A stretch of DNA of 64,000 nucleotides from Candidatus Zipacnadia bacterium (GCA_029821735.1 JALGSU010000008.1:186001-250000); one strand, 5' to 3'; counted from the first letter of the stretch, positions 8,845 through 18,480 are shown. Notes: a model not told the origin generated them from the sequence alone. A program made the numbers and translations.

Positions 8845-9834
8845 TCAGAACCCATCCTCATCACCAGGGGGATACTCCGCCGTCAGAGACCGCCGCAATG
8901 CGCGTGCCACATCATCCTCGATCCCCGCCATCCGCTCCAGTCTCTGCGCCCATCGCGCCCGCCCATCGTCTTCCGCCAGAGACGCCAGCGCTGCGTCCGA
9001 GAACGGTGGGCCGCCGCGCCCCTCGATCATCTCAACAAGTTCAGCCAGCAGGCCTGCTGCGTGATCGAGCCACGCGCCACAGACACTGTCATCCCCCTCT
9101 GCGACGCCCTCGAAGAATAGCGCCGCCGCACTGCGCGAGTCATACAGAAGCTGCACCGCCCGCTCATGCGCCATTTCCGGACACTCAGTCGCCTCACGAA
9201 CTGCCTCGATCCACCGCCGGTAGCGCACCCGCCCCGTCTCATCCCAACCGAGATGTCCCTGCCTGATCACGCCCACCAGCGTCCGCTCGATATCAATGCG
9301 CACTTCGGCCTCGATCGTGACGAGCATGTCGAACGCCGCTGGCCAGCTTTCGTACCCATCACGGGGCTCACTCAACCGGCAATGTCCCACCACCGTGCCA
9401 GCGTTCTCGTCGTAGCCAGCGATGACGCTCCACTCGTCCTTCACGGATCCCCAGCCGAACGCCACCGCCGGACGCTTTGCGTCTATCGCCGCGACGACTG
9501 CCTCCATCGCCTCCGACGCGTCAACAGCGCCCCCCCCCAGCCCCTGCACTCGCAAAGCCCCACCCAGCGCATCATCAACCGCCTCGAGCGCCGTCGCGTA
9601 GTCCTCCCGCGATGGCTCAGGATCGCCCGGCCACTCGGGCGTCCGCAGCGCCAGTCCGCTGAACGCCATCAACCCATCGTAATCGACGCCCACGCCCGCC
9701 TGAGCCAGCGCGATCTCCAGCGCCTGGCACAGACTGTGCGAGCGCGCTAGTCCTATCAGCGGCGCGGGCACACCCGGCATCAGCCGCCTGCGAGCGTCAT
9801 CGGGTTCCGACACCACAAGCCGTTTCACGTCCAT
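8845..9834 (-). CDS. Possible C39/BtrH-N-like papain-fold protein
   Basis: A 329-residue protein. ATG 9834 is chosen because GGGGAG lies ten bases upstream. The first 60 residues, with RSHSLCQALEIAL and DYDGLMAFSGLALR, recall the N-terminal papain-like domain of butirosin BtrH / peptidase C39-like proteins (a Cys near the start of a helix), and EWSVIAGYDENAGTVVGH could supply the His strand. Assignment is by pattern only. The C-terminal half is helical and acidic (LYDSRSAAALFFEGV, HAAGLLAELVEMIEG), as in counting or capping domains of such proteins. No signal peptide is seen. It is a single gene, divergent from the riboflavin operon. Confidence 0.45.
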   Translation of the reverse strand: MDVKRLVVSEPDDARRRLMPGVPAPLIGLARSHSLCQALEIALAQAGVGVDYDGLMAFSGLALRTPEWPGDPEPSREDYATALEAVDDALGGALRVQGLGGGAVDASEAMEAVVAAIDAKRPAVAFGWGSVKDEWSVIAGYDENAGTVVGHCRLSEPRDGYESWPAAFDMLVTIEAEVRIDIERTLVGVIRQGHLGWDETGRVRYRRWIEAVREATECPEMAHERAVQLLYDSRSAAALFFEGVAEGDDSVCGAWLDHAAGLLAELVEMIEGRGGPPFSDAALASLAEDDGRARWAQRLERMAGIEDDVARALRRSLTAEYPPGDEDGF

Positions 9835-9930
9835 TGCCTGCCAGCTCCCCACTTAAAGCTCTTCGCCACCATGCTTTCGTCTGCTGCGAGTCACATTCCT
9901 CCAGCGTCGGCCTGGCACCACTACACTGGC

Positions 9931-9959
9931 TTGCCTCCCCGGATTCTTTGTGCTATCAT
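9931..9959 (+). promoter_or_regulatory. sigma70-type promoter of the riboflavin operon
   Basis: TTGCCT at 9931-9936 and TATCAT at 9954-9959, 17-base spacer, start near 9966. The leader before ATG 9985 is only about 20 bases, too short for an FMN riboswitch. Confidence 0.6.
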
Positions 9960-9984
9960 CGCCACAGACCCGAGGAGACCCGAA

Positions 9985-10374
9985 ATGCCCAGCTATCTCG
10001 GCGCGCTGCTTGGCCTGATCGCTCTCTTCCTGCTGCTGGCACTGGGCCGTGAGTGGCTCAGATACCGCAGTGGCGAACATTTCGTCACACGCGGCCAGAT
10101 GATCGCTCGGGTCGTCACAACCGGCGTGCTCATCGCTTTGCTGTTCGTGGTCGGCGCTGGCGTGCAAATGCGCTTCACCACCGTCGGCGGACTCTTCCGA
10201 TACTGGGCCATCGCCATGCTCCTCGCGGCGATCGCGATAGCGTTCGCCATGTGGGACTTGCGCCAGACGCGTCGCCGTGCGCGACGTGAACGCGCTGAAT
10301 CATACAGCCGCCTGAGCCACCACATCCGACAGCTCGAGCGCAGCAGGAGCGCCCACGAGATGGGCGGCCAATGA
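9985..10374 (+). CDS. Small two-TM membrane protein, first gene of rib operon
   Basis: A 129-residue protein starting at ATG 9985 (GAGGAG Shine-Dalgarno). It has an N-terminal hydrophobic helix (LGALLGLIALFLLLALG), a second (VVTTGVLIALLFVVGAGVQM), a third (YWAIAMLLAAIAIAFAMW), and a strongly basic cytoplasmic tail (RQTRRRARRERAESY). I recognise no family. Its TGA overlaps the ribD start as ATGA, so it is co-translated with riboflavin biosynthesis. A role in riboflavin transport or membrane association is possible but unsupported by motifs. Confidence 0.6.
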   Translation: MPSYLGALLGLIALFLLLALGREWLRYRSGEHFVTRGQMIARVVTTGVLIALLFVVGAGVQMRFTTVGGLFRYWAIAMLLAAIAIAFAMWDLRQTRRRARRERAESYSRLSHHIRQLERSRSAHEMGGQ

Positions 10375-11389
10375 ACGACGAACACATGCGCAGGGCCATC
10401 GAGCTATCCCAATTCGGGGTCGGGCGCACCTCGCCTAACCCCGCAGTTGGCTCTGTGGTGGTCCGTGACGATGCAGTGGTGGGGGAGGGCTATCACCGCC
10501 GCGCCGGTCAGCCACATGCAGAGCGTGTGGCTCTGGCGAACGCCGGGGATGCTGCCCACGGGGCCGACATCTACGTCACGCTCGAGCCCTGTTGCCATAC
10601 CGGCCGCACTCCGCCATGCACCGAGGCTATCATTGACGCGGGGATCAAGCGCGTCTTCTACGCCTGCCCGGATCCTGACCCGCGCTGCGCGGGTGGCGGC
10701 CATGCGGTCCTGGAGACCGCCGGTCTCGAAGTAGCCGGTCAGCTTCTCGAACGCGAAGCGGCCTTGGTAAACGAGGCCTATCTCAAGCACAAGCGCACCG
10801 GCCTGCCGCTGGTAACGCTGAAGCTTGCCATGAGCCTTGACGGGCGCATAGCGACCCGGACCGGCGATTCGCAATGGATATCGGGCGAAGCGTCTCGGCA
10901 GATCGTGCACGAGATGCGCAGTCGCCATGATGCGGTCATGGTCGGCGTGGGAACTGTCATTGCCGATAATCCGTCTCTAACCACACGCGACGTCGCTGAC
11001 GGGCGCGATGCGCTGCGGGTGATCGCCGACACGTCCGCGCGCACTCCTGCCGACGCCCGCGTGGTTCGGCAGCAGAGCGAGGCCGGTTGCGCTATAGCAT
11101 GCGCCGAAGACGCTGAGGCCGACGCTCTGCGCGAGGCAGGAGCGGACCTTATCCGCCTGCCACGCGCTGGCGAGCATCTCGATCTGGCCGCGCTGATGGC
11201 CGCTCTTGGGCATTCTTCTATGCACCGGTCATTATAGGCGGCGCTGGGGCCATTCCCGGCGTCGGCGGATCGGGCTTCGCGCGCGTCGCTGACGCCCTGC
11301 GCCTCCGCGACCTGACCGTGCAAGCAGTCGACGGAGACATGCTCGTGCAGGCGCGCGCGAGTGACCCGCATTGGCTTGAGGTGCACTAG
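10371..11389 (+). CDS. ribD: Bifunctional riboflavin deaminase/reductase RibD, interrupted near C-terminus
   Basis: The N-terminal deaminase domain has the zinc motif: His/Glu in QPHAERVAL (about 50) and the two cysteines of TLEPCCHTGRTPPCTEAI (about 68-85). The reductase domain follows (LPLVTLKLAMSLDGRIATRTGDSQWISG, MVGVGTVIADNP). The first frame runs to about 11208. The true C-terminus is in another frame from 11216 (FYAPVIIGGAGAIPGVGG ... WLEVH) to TAG 11387-11389. The conserved VEGGG segment and about 30 residues are missing at the switch. Role: steps two and three of riboflavin synthesis (pyrimidine deamination, ribosyl reduction). ribE starts three bases later. Confidence 0.85.
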
Positions 11390-11392
11390 CAC

Positions 11393-11998
11393 ATGTTCAC
11401 CGGATTGATCCAGGAGGTCGGGACCATCGGAGCGATCCGCCAGCGGGGCGGCGGCGCTGAACTCACCGTGTCCGCGCCGTCCATCGGTCCGGTCTGCGAG
11501 ATCGGCGAGAGCATCGCCGTCAACGGCACGTGCCTGACGGTCGAGCGTCCCATGGACGCCGCTTTCGTCTGCTATGCGGGCTCTGAGACCCTCGAACGGA
11601 CCACCGTCGGCGCCCTGGGTACCGGTGCCCGAGTGAACCTTGAGCGCGCCCTCGCCGTCGGAGAGCGCCTGGGAGGGCACTTCGTCCAGGGGCATGTAGA
11701 CTGTGTCGGCACACTGACCGCTCGGCACGCCGATGGCGAAACGGTCCGCCTGACCTGCGAGATCCCAACCGAGTTCATGGACCACCTGGTGCCCAAAGGC
11801 AGCATCGCCGTCGACGGCATCAGTCTGACGGTCACCGATGTGGGGGAGAGCGACTTCGGCGTCGCGATCATCCCGCACACGCTGGGCAACACGACCCTCG
11901 CCGACGCCACCACGGGTCAGCGAGTGAATATCGAGACAGACGTACTCGCGAAATACGTCGCCCGACTCGTTCGAGGCGGCGACACCGGCAGCGGGGGC
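11393..11998 (+). CDS. ribE: Riboflavin synthase alpha chain (RibE), apparent stop lost
   Basis: Riboflavin synthase catalysing dismutation of two 6,7-dimethyl-8-ribityllumazine molecules. MFTGLIQEVGTI and the second repeat HFVQGHVDCVGTL mark the duplicated lumazine-binding barrels; VNGTCLTV and VDGISLTV are the paired substrate motifs. The protein is complete to KYVARLV (about residue 198). After that the frame should end, but as read it continues with about 15 unrelated residues to TGA at 12034 while the RibBA frame emerges without a start codon. The stop, intergenic bases and RibBA start therefore seem to have been lost around 11985-12005. Confidence 0.85.
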
Positions 11999-12000
11999 CT

Positions 12001-13168
12001 GACGACCAGGACCTGCGCGACGGTCACTTTGTGATTGTTGTGGACGAGGAGGACGACGCCAGCACCGGAGACTTGGTCTTTGCTGCTGACTTCGCCGACA
12101 CCGCCATCATCAATCGCATGATGACCATCGCGCGAGGCCTGCTGTGCGTGGGCCTCACCGCTGAGCGTATAGACGAATTGGCGCTAACACCCATGTCGCC
12201 AGATGGTTGGGGCGGCGGACGGGCGGCATTTGCAGTATCTGTCGATGCCCTCCGCGGCGTCCAATCCGGTGACGGCGCCCACGATCGCGCGATCACCATC
12301 CAGACTCTCATCGACCCCCAGCCAAGCCGGGCTATCTGGTCACTCCCGGCCACGTCTTCCCGATACGCGCCGCCCAGGGCGGCGTGCTGAGACGTGTCGG
12401 CCACACCGAGGCCGCCGTTGACCTCGCCCGACTTGCCGGCATGACACCCGCGGGCGTGATGGCTCAGGTCCTCCGTGAGGACGGTTCGCCGGCGGGCGGC
12501 GAGGAGCTCCTCGCGCTCGGCGATGAGCTTGGTATCGCGGTCGTCAATATCGCCGAAATCATTCGCCACCGCCGCCAGACCGAGCGTCTCATCAAGCGCG
12601 AGGGCGAAGCACACCTGCCCACCTGCTGGGGCGACTTCCAGGTCGTCATCTACACCAGCGAAGTCGACAGCGTCGACTACGTCGCCATCGTCAAGGGCGA
12701 TCCCGAAACCTGCGAGGCCCCGCTGGTCCGTGTGCATTCGGGCTGCGTTACCGGTGACATCCTCGGCTCACTCAAATGCGACTGCGGCTGGCAACTGCAC
12801 TCCGCCCTGCAGATGATCGAGCGTGAGGCATCGGCCTCGTAAACAAGATCAAAGCCTATCACCTGCAGGACGGGGGCATGGACACGGTCGAGGCCAACGA
12901 GGCCCTCGGCCTGCCGGCAGACCGCCGCGACTACGGGATCGGCGCCCAAGTCCTCTCTGATCTGGGCATCAGCCAGATGCGTCTGATGACCAACAACCCT
13001 GCGAAATTCGCGGCCATGGAGGCCTACGGACTGCACGTGATCGAGCGCGTTGCCGTAGAGGCCCCCGAGGGCAGTTACTACGAACGCTACTTGTGCACCA
13101 AGCGCGACAAGATGGGCCACATGATCCGCGGCTGCACGTGCGAAGACGACGATAGTGCGTCACAGTGA
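12001..13168 (+). CDS. ribBA: RibBA: DHBP synthase / GTP cyclohydrolase II, three frame segments
   Basis: Segment 1 (12001-about 12312) has the RibB domain: [57 protein letters not shown]. Segment 2 (about 12313-12830) continues [35 protein letters not shown] and enters RibA with zinc ligands in [18 protein letters not shown]. Segment 3 (12827-13168) is [17 protein letters not shown] to [11 protein letters not shown]. The first switch looks like one base lost in a C5 run; the second removes the GRGVLLYLRQEGR part of the RibA active site. Notably the RibB acidic loop, normally RENEGD, reads DASTGD, so DHBP synthase activity is doubtful even if frames are repaired. Confidence 0.8.
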
Positions 13169-13178
13169 GGTGACCGGA

Positions 13179-13643
13179 ATGAAGATCCACGAGGCACAGA
13201 TCGACGGCACGGACCTGAAGATCGGCATAGTCGTCTCCAGATTCAACGACTTCATCACCGGACGGCTGGTCGAGGGCTGTCTCGACGCCCTCAAGCGCAA
13301 CGGTGTCGCCGAAGACGATATCGAGATGGCCTACGTTCCGGGCGCCTTCGAGATTCCGATCGCCGCCAAGAAGATGGCCGCCAGCGGGCGCTTCGACGCC
13401 GTCGTCACCGTCGGCGCCGTGATCCGCGGCAGCACCTCGCACTTTGACTATGTCGCCGGTCAGGTCGCACGTGGCGTCGCCAGTGCCTCCATGGACACCG
13501 GCGTACCGGTGATCTTCGGCGTCATCACCACCGAAAACATCGAGCAGGCCGTCGAGCGCGCCGGCACTCGCCTGACCAATCGCGGCTTCGAGGCCGGACT
13601 GGCCGCCATCGAGACCGCCCGCGTACTTGACCAAATCGGATAG
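13179..13643 (+). CDS. ribH: 6,7-dimethyl-8-ribityllumazine synthase (RibH)
   Basis: A 154-residue lumazine synthase, intact. It condenses 5-amino-6-ribitylaminouracil with dihydroxybutanone phosphate. Diagnostic stretches are [52 protein letters not shown] (with the catalytic His following the phosphate site) and [23 protein letters not shown] 13179 is preferred to an in-frame upstream start because GAGGTG sits just before it and the family begins here. It ends the core riboflavin genes; the HtrA gene follows 10 bases later. Confidence 0.95.
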   Translation: MKIHEAQIDGTDLKIGIVVSRFNDFITGRLVEGCLDALKRNGVAEDDIEMAYVPGAFEIPIAAKKMAASGRFDAVVTVGAVIRGSTSHFDYVAGQVARGVASASMDTGVPVIFGVITTENIEQAVERAGTRLTNRGFEAGLAAIETARVLDQIG

Positions 13644-13653
13644 GGGTTCGCGC

Positions 13654-14811
13654 ATGCACAACAACGCCTCGCGCTCGACTACAATCATAGGCACGGTCCT
13701 CATCGCCCTAGTCGTCGGCATCGTCGGCGGCGGCGTCGGGGCGTATCTGCTCCTGAGCGTCCAGCCGACCGGCTCTGCCGGCGGCGGGCCCATCAGCTTG
13801 CCCCCCAGAACGCAGACGGTGCGCGTTGTCACAGATGAGGATGCCATCGTCAAATCAGTCGCCATGGTCGACCCCGCCGTGGTCAAGATCGTCGCCACCA
13901 CGGTTGTCGAGCCCACCGATCCCTTTGAGTTGTGGTTCGGCGGCGGCTCCCGCGTCCAGCAGGGCGTCGGCAGTGGCTTCGTCTTCGAATACGAGGGCCG
14001 CAAGCTGGTCCTCACCAACACGCACGTCGTTGGCGATGCCCAGGAGATCATCGTACAGCTTCGCTCGGGCGAAGAGCTCCAGGGCAAGGCCATCGCCTAT
14101 GACCGCGCTTCCGATGTCGCCGTTGTCGAGATTCAGGACCCGCCCGAAGACCTCGCTGTCGCGTTGCTTGGCGACTCCGATGGCCTGCAGATCGGCGAGT
14201 GGGTCGTCGCAATCGGGCACCCCTACGCGTACTTCGACCACACCGTCACCGTTGGCGTGGTCAGCGCTCAGGGCCCCCGGCAGGTAGGTGGCGCACAGGG
14301 CAACCAGGCAACCCGCAACGTCATCCAGACCGATGCGGCCATCAACCAGGGCAACAGTGGTGGCCCGCTCATTGATCTGGGCGGCAACGTCGTCGGCATC
14401 AACTCGATGATCTACAGCCCGACCGGTTCCACCGTCGGAATCGGCTTTGCCATCCCCATCAACGACGCCAAACAGATGGTCCACTTCCTCATCCACGGCG
14501 GTCCGTGGGTCGGCATCCAGCGCGTGCTGCCCAACAGCGCCGGGCTGGCCAACTACCTGCGCCTGACCACCGACAAGGGCGCGGTCATCCTCTCAGTCGT
14601 CCCTGACAGCCCCGCGGCCCAGGCCGGACTGGCCCAGGGCGACGCCATCCTCCGCGTTGGGGACGCCGAAATCGCGACCGGCGAGGATCTGCGCCGCGCG
14701 ATCTTCTCCCACAAAATCGACGACACGCTCACCTTCACTGTGCAGCGGGGGGAAGAGCAACTCGACTTGCAGGTGACCGCAGGCCGCATACCGAGGAACC
14801 AGTACCAGTGA
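13654..14811 (+). CDS. htrA: HtrA/DegP-type membrane-anchored serine protease with PDZ domain
   Basis: 385 residues. An N-terminal anchor (IIGTVLIALVVGIVGGGVGAYLLL, about 10-33) is followed by a trypsin-like domain with the catalytic triad His in LTNTHVVGDA (about 126), Asp in RASDVAVVEI (about 156) and Ser in INQGNSGGPL (about 236), then one PDZ domain (GAVILSVVPDSPAAQAGLAQGDAIL, about 310-375). It acts in the periplasm on misfolded proteins. Only one PDZ is present, as in DegS/HtrA2-type members. It ends in a GTGA overlap with the next hydrolase gene. Confidence 0.9.
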   Translation: MHNNASRSTTIIGTVLIALVVGIVGGGVGAYLLLSVQPTGSAGGGPISLPPRTQTVRVVTDEDAIVKSVAMVDPAVVKIVATTVVEPTDPFELWFGGGSRVQQGVGSGFVFEYEGRKLVLTNTHVVGDAQEIIVQLRSGEELQGKAIAYDRASDVAVVEIQDPPEDLAVALLGDSDGLQIGEWVVAIGHPYAYFDHTVTVGVVSAQGPRQVGGAQGNQATRNVIQTDAAINQGNSGGPLIDLGGNVVGINSMIYSPTGSTVGIGFAIPINDAKQMVHFLIHGGPWVGIQRVLPNSAGLANYLRLTTDKGAVILSVVPDSPAAQAGLAQGDAILRVGDAEIATGEDLRRAIFSHKIDDTLTFTVQRGEEQLDLQVTAGRIPRNQYQ

Positions 14812-16031
14812 CCACTCCACGCACGCTCGCATCAGCGCTCATCGCAGGGATGGTACTCATGACCACAACCGTTCAGGCCGCCGACGTGCCTGCGGTTCCC
14901 GGCGCCACTGCCACCGAAGTGCAGATCCGCTCCAGCATGGATGACTCACTCCAGCCCGCGGTCATGGTCGTCCCCGACGGCTATGACCCAAGCACTCCTA
15001 CCCCTCTGCTCATCGGCATGCACACGTGGTCATCACACTACCTGCAGATGGTGGTGGAATACGGACAACTGGCCGTTCAGCACGGTTGGCTGGCTATACT
15101 TCCGCACTTCCGCGGCCCCAACAAAGCCAACAACCCCGAGCCGCTCAAGGCTGGCGGGTCGCTCTACATGCAACACGATATCATCGACGCTTATGACTGG
15201 GTGGTCGAGAACCACAACGTGGACCTCGATCGCGTCTACGCCACCGGCGGGTCCGGCGGAGGCCACGCAACACTGCTGATGGTGGCCAAATACCCCCACC
15301 TCTTCGCGGCAGCCGCGGCGTGGTGTCCCGTGACCGACTTCAAGGACTGGTGGAGCGTCCAAAACGGTTACGCCAAGGACGTTGTCGCGGTCACCGGCGG
15401 CGAGCCCGGCGACAGCCCCGCCATCGACTTCGAATATGCGCGCCGCTCGCCTCGCACCTTCATGACTAACCTGGCCAACGTCCCGGTGATGTTCGCCCAC
15501 GGCGACCGCGACGGCACCATTCCCACCCAGCAAAGCTGGGACACCTTCAGGCGCCTGCTGGAAGTCCCCACCCACGAGACATTCTTCTACAGCTTCGCCG
15601 GCGGACACGTCTCCCGGGCCGCATACGGGCTCGACTGGTGCCAGGACTTCACCCGCTCGGCCAAGCCCCCCACGAACTTGCGCCTCGTCACTGATGAGAG
15701 CAAGTCCTACTACTGGGCTGACCTGCGCATGGCCGACGAGACGCGAATGGCTACCTGCGACCTCCGCCTCGCGGACGACGTGCTGACCATCCTGTCCGAG
15801 AACATCGCCGGCGCCACGCTCAACGTCACTGAGCTGCCCATCCCTGACGGTGACGGTCTGTCGCTTGCCGCGCGCAATGACGAGCCGCTCACGATCACAC
15901 TCCTGGGGTTGCCTGAAGCCGCGAAGGTCCAGTGTCCGGAGGGGTGGGCGAAGGCCGTCGAGGGCGCGGATGCTCTGACCATCGAGATCGAGGCCACCGT
16001 CGAGGCGCGCTCATTCCGCATCGCCTGGTAG
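14808..16031 (+). CDS. Secreted alpha/beta hydrolase (S9/esterase-like)
   Basis: A 407-residue protein. GTG start overlaps the HtrA stop. It has a signal peptide (LASALIAGMVLMTTTVQA, cleavage near 26). The alpha/beta-hydrolase triad is visible: Ser in the elbow ATGGSGGGHATL (about 148), Asp in MFAHGDRDGTIP (about 225) and His in FAGGHVSRAAY (about 260). The oxyanion strand is LLIGMHTWSS. The last 120 residues form a beta-rich domain. It may be a prolyl-oligopeptidase-like peptidase or carbohydrate esterase; the sequence does not decide. Confidence 0.75.
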   Translation: MTTPRTLASALIAGMVLMTTTVQAADVPAVPGATATEVQIRSSMDDSLQPAVMVVPDGYDPSTPTPLLIGMHTWSSHYLQMVVEYGQLAVQHGWLAILPHFRGPNKANNPEPLKAGGSLYMQHDIIDAYDWVVENHNVDLDRVYATGGSGGGHATLLMVAKYPHLFAAAAAWCPVTDFKDWWSVQNGYAKDVVAVTGGEPGDSPAIDFEYARRSPRTFMTNLANVPVMFAHGDRDGTIPTQQSWDTFRRLLEVPTHETFFYSFAGGHVSRAAYGLDWCQDFTRSAKPPTNLRLVTDESKSYYWADLRMADETRMATCDLRLADDVLTILSENIAGATLNVTELPIPDGDGLSLAARNDEPLTITLLGLPEAAKVQCPEGWAKAVEGADALTIEIEATVEARSFRIAW

Positions 16032-16037
16032 CAGCGC

Positions 16038-18419
16038 TTAGCCCGTCCGCTCACGCCACGCGCGGGCGAAGAGCAGCACCGCCACGGTGAAGCTCAGTCC
16101 TGCCGCGAGATGGCATGTGCCCGGCAGACCCAGCACCGGGGCCAGCAGTGCGCCTCCCGCCAGCGCCCCCACCGCCCCTCCCAGCAGGTCAGCCGCGTAA
16201 AGCCCGGCCGCCGCACGTGCGCCCCCGTCAGCGCCATGCCACGCTGCCGTCGCGAGCGGGAACTGTACGCCCACAACCGCTCCCACCATCGCAGTCAGCA
16301 GCGGGAAGACCACCAGTGCCGCCCACGGTGATTGCGCCCACCAGTCAGACGTCGCCCACAGCCACGGAAGCACCCCGCCGATGACCAGCGCGAAGACCGC
16401 CAGCTTCGTCTGCGTCACCGCCATCGCCAGTCGCACCCGCGCAGGCTCCCGCCCGCTGAGCCACCGGCTGGTCAGCACGCTCCCCGCCGCCAGTCCCACC
16501 ATGAATGCCCCCACAATCACGCCCACCATGTGATACACGTACCCATACATGGCCTGGAACGCGAACAGCAGCGCCAACTCAATCGACATCGCCGCCAGCC
16601 CGGTCACCGCCACGCTCAACGGCACAAAGCTGCTTCGCACCCCTCGCAGCCCCGATAGCGCCAACAACACCGCGCCGGCAAGCGCTCCGGGAATCAGCAA
16701 CTGCCACGCGCGCATCCCCTCCACCAGACCAAACCACCGCGCCGAGCGAGGATGAAACTGCGTCGCCCACCATGCCTGATCCAGGAAGTAGCCCACGGGT
16801 CGCATGTCCCGATTCAGCGGCCCATCCGGTGCCGCTGCCAGCGTCTCCTGCACCGACTGCAGCGTCCACGGATCCAGCAGGTCCGGCAGCAGCGCCTCAA
16901 AGTACCCGGCTTGCACGCCGCGCTCCTGCAGCCGCGCCTCCAGCTCTTCCCAGTCGTCGGTCAGTTTCGTCGATGTCGACGCAACGCACGCGGCGCTCTC
17001 CCCGGGCATCACGACCATCTCGTCAAACACGCTCGCCGCGGTCGCGCGCAGACACGTGTGCAGTCGCAGCAGCGCAGGCCCAAAGTAACCGTCCGACCCG
17101 GGGATTTCCCAGGCCAGCACGCCCGTCGGGCTCAACGCCTCCCGAGCGCGCGCATAGAAATCCACGGTGTAGAAGCGATTGAGCTGCGCCGTCGAGGGAT
17201 CCGGCAGACAGAGCAGGATGACATCCCAGCGCTCGCCTCCGCTGCCGGATGTTGCCTGATTGATGAGCCGCCGACCGTCCCCCTGCATCGCTCGCACTCG
17301 CGGGTCATTAAGCGCCGCCACGTCTTCGTCCGACGCCCACTCACGCGCCAGCGCAAACAATTCGTCATCCAGCTCGACGTAATCGATCCGCTCGGGCCCG
17401 TGTTTGAGCACCTCCGCCAGCCCGCCGAAAACTCCGCCCCCGATCATCAGCACTCGCTGCGGCTCGGGGTGCTGCAGCATCGCGAAATGCACGAACTGGT
17501 CGATCGTCCCGACAAGTGGGGGAGATGCACCGCTGTAAACCCCGCTCTGGTACAGATATATCCCGTCCGGATTCTGGCGAGTCAACATCAGATTCCCATA
17601 GATGCTCTCGACACTTGCCAGAACCTCCTGGCCAGGCGCGCGCCCCCCCAGCAATCTCTCGTTTCTCTCTCCCATGAATAGTGCCAGGTGTACCGTGAGA
17701 GCGCCCGCCAGTAGGACCGCTATCGCCCAACCAACGATCTTCCGGCGTATCCCGACAGCGAGAAGAGCAACCGCCGCGAGCCAATTCACGCCGCCCGCGA
17801 TCCCCGCAATCCAGAACGGATTCATCGCCAGAACCACTACCGACGCGAGCACAACTCCTCCCAGCAGGTGCCCGATCGCGTCTGAGGCGTAAGCCACGCC
17901 CAGTCTGTCCGAGGCCCCCTCCGCCCGCTCATAGAGCTTGCAGCCCAGCGCGAACTGCACTCCATTCAGCGCCGCCGGCCCAAGCGCCGCCAACAAGCCC
18001 ACCACGGCCATGTGGACCACACTCAGCGCCTCTCCCGGCCGTAGCTCAAGTCCGTTCCCCAGCAGCGAGAGCAGAGGATTCGCGCTCTCCCCATCCGCCC
18101 ACGGCGTGGCATAGAACATCACCAGCCCACTTCTGGCGCACACCAGGGCAATCATCATCAGCATGCCGGCCACAATCGACCAGCCGACCATGCTCTTGGC
18201 CAGGCTCTCCGCAGACGCATCCGCCCGCGTCGCGCGTCGAGCCACGAGCGCGCCCAGCGCCCCACAAACGAGCCAGCAGGCCAGCAGAACACCCATGGAC
18301 AGTTCGTTGCCGTAGGCGATCGTCAGCAGTTCACGAAGCAGGAGGACCTGTGCCACTCCGGCGCTGAAGCCGGCAGCAACCAGTGCGAAGGAGGCCGCTC
18401 GTCGAAGAGGGACGTTCAT
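16038..18419 (-). CDS. Membrane-embedded spermidine synthase-like protein
   Basis: 793 residues from ATG 18419 (in-frame starts upstream to 18476 are possible; none has a clear ribosome site). Layout: about six TM helices, a soluble aminopropyltransferase-type Rossmann domain in the middle (MIGGGVFGGLAEVLKHGPERI-type SAM loop, YVELDDELFALAREW, NDPRVRAMQGDGRRLI, LLCLPDPSTAQLNRFYTVDFY), then further TM helices to the end. Such fused proteins occur widely in uncultured bacteria. Polyamine synthesis is the family guess, but substrate and activity are unknown. A perfect hairpin separates it from the REC-FNT gene. Confidence 0.75.
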   Translation of the reverse strand: MNVPLRRAASFALVAAGFSAGVAQVLLLRELLTIAYGNELSMGVLLACWLVCGALGALVARRATRADASAESLAKSMVGWSIVAGMLMMIALVCARSGLVMFYATPWADGESANPLLSLLGNGLELRPGEALSVVHMAVVGLLAALGPAALNGVQFALGCKLYERAEGASDRLGVAYASDAIGHLLGGVVLASVVVLAMNPFWIAGIAGGVNWLAAVALLAVGIRRKIVGWAIAVLLAGALTVHLALFMGERNERLLGGRAPGQEVLASVESIYGNLMLTRQNPDGIYLYQSGVYSGASPPLVGTIDQFVHFAMLQHPEPQRVLMIGGGVFGGLAEVLKHGPERIDYVELDDELFALAREWASDEDVAALNDPRVRAMQGDGRRLINQATSGSGGERWDVILLCLPDPSTAQLNRFYTVDFYARAREALSPTGVLAWEIPGSDGYFGPALLRLHTCLRATAASVFDEMVVMPGESAACVASTSTKLTDDWEELEARLQERGVQAGYFEALLPDLLDPWTLQSVQETLAAAPDGPLNRDMRPVGYFLDQAWWATQFHPRSARWFGLVEGMRAWQLLIPGALAGAVLLALSGLRGVRSSFVPLSVAVTGLAAMSIELALLFAFQAMYGYVYHMVGVIVGAFMVGLAAGSVLTSRWLSGREPARVRLAMAVTQTKLAVFALVIGGVLPWLWATSDWWAQSPWAALVVFPLLTAMVGAVVGVQFPLATAAWHGADGGARAAAGLYAADLLGGAVGALAGGALLAPVLGLPGTCHLAAGLSFTVAVLLFARAWRERTG

Positions 18420-18480
18420 GGTCACAGTGGCAAGCATTCGCGCAGAGCCGGCTGAATCCTCCCGCCGCCCGTACATGACG

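Noticed and set aside
10371..13168. Real pseudogenisation of riboflavin synthesis
   Set aside because: ribE and ribH are intact and lesions also hit unrelated genes nearby; sequence error explains the pattern more simply.
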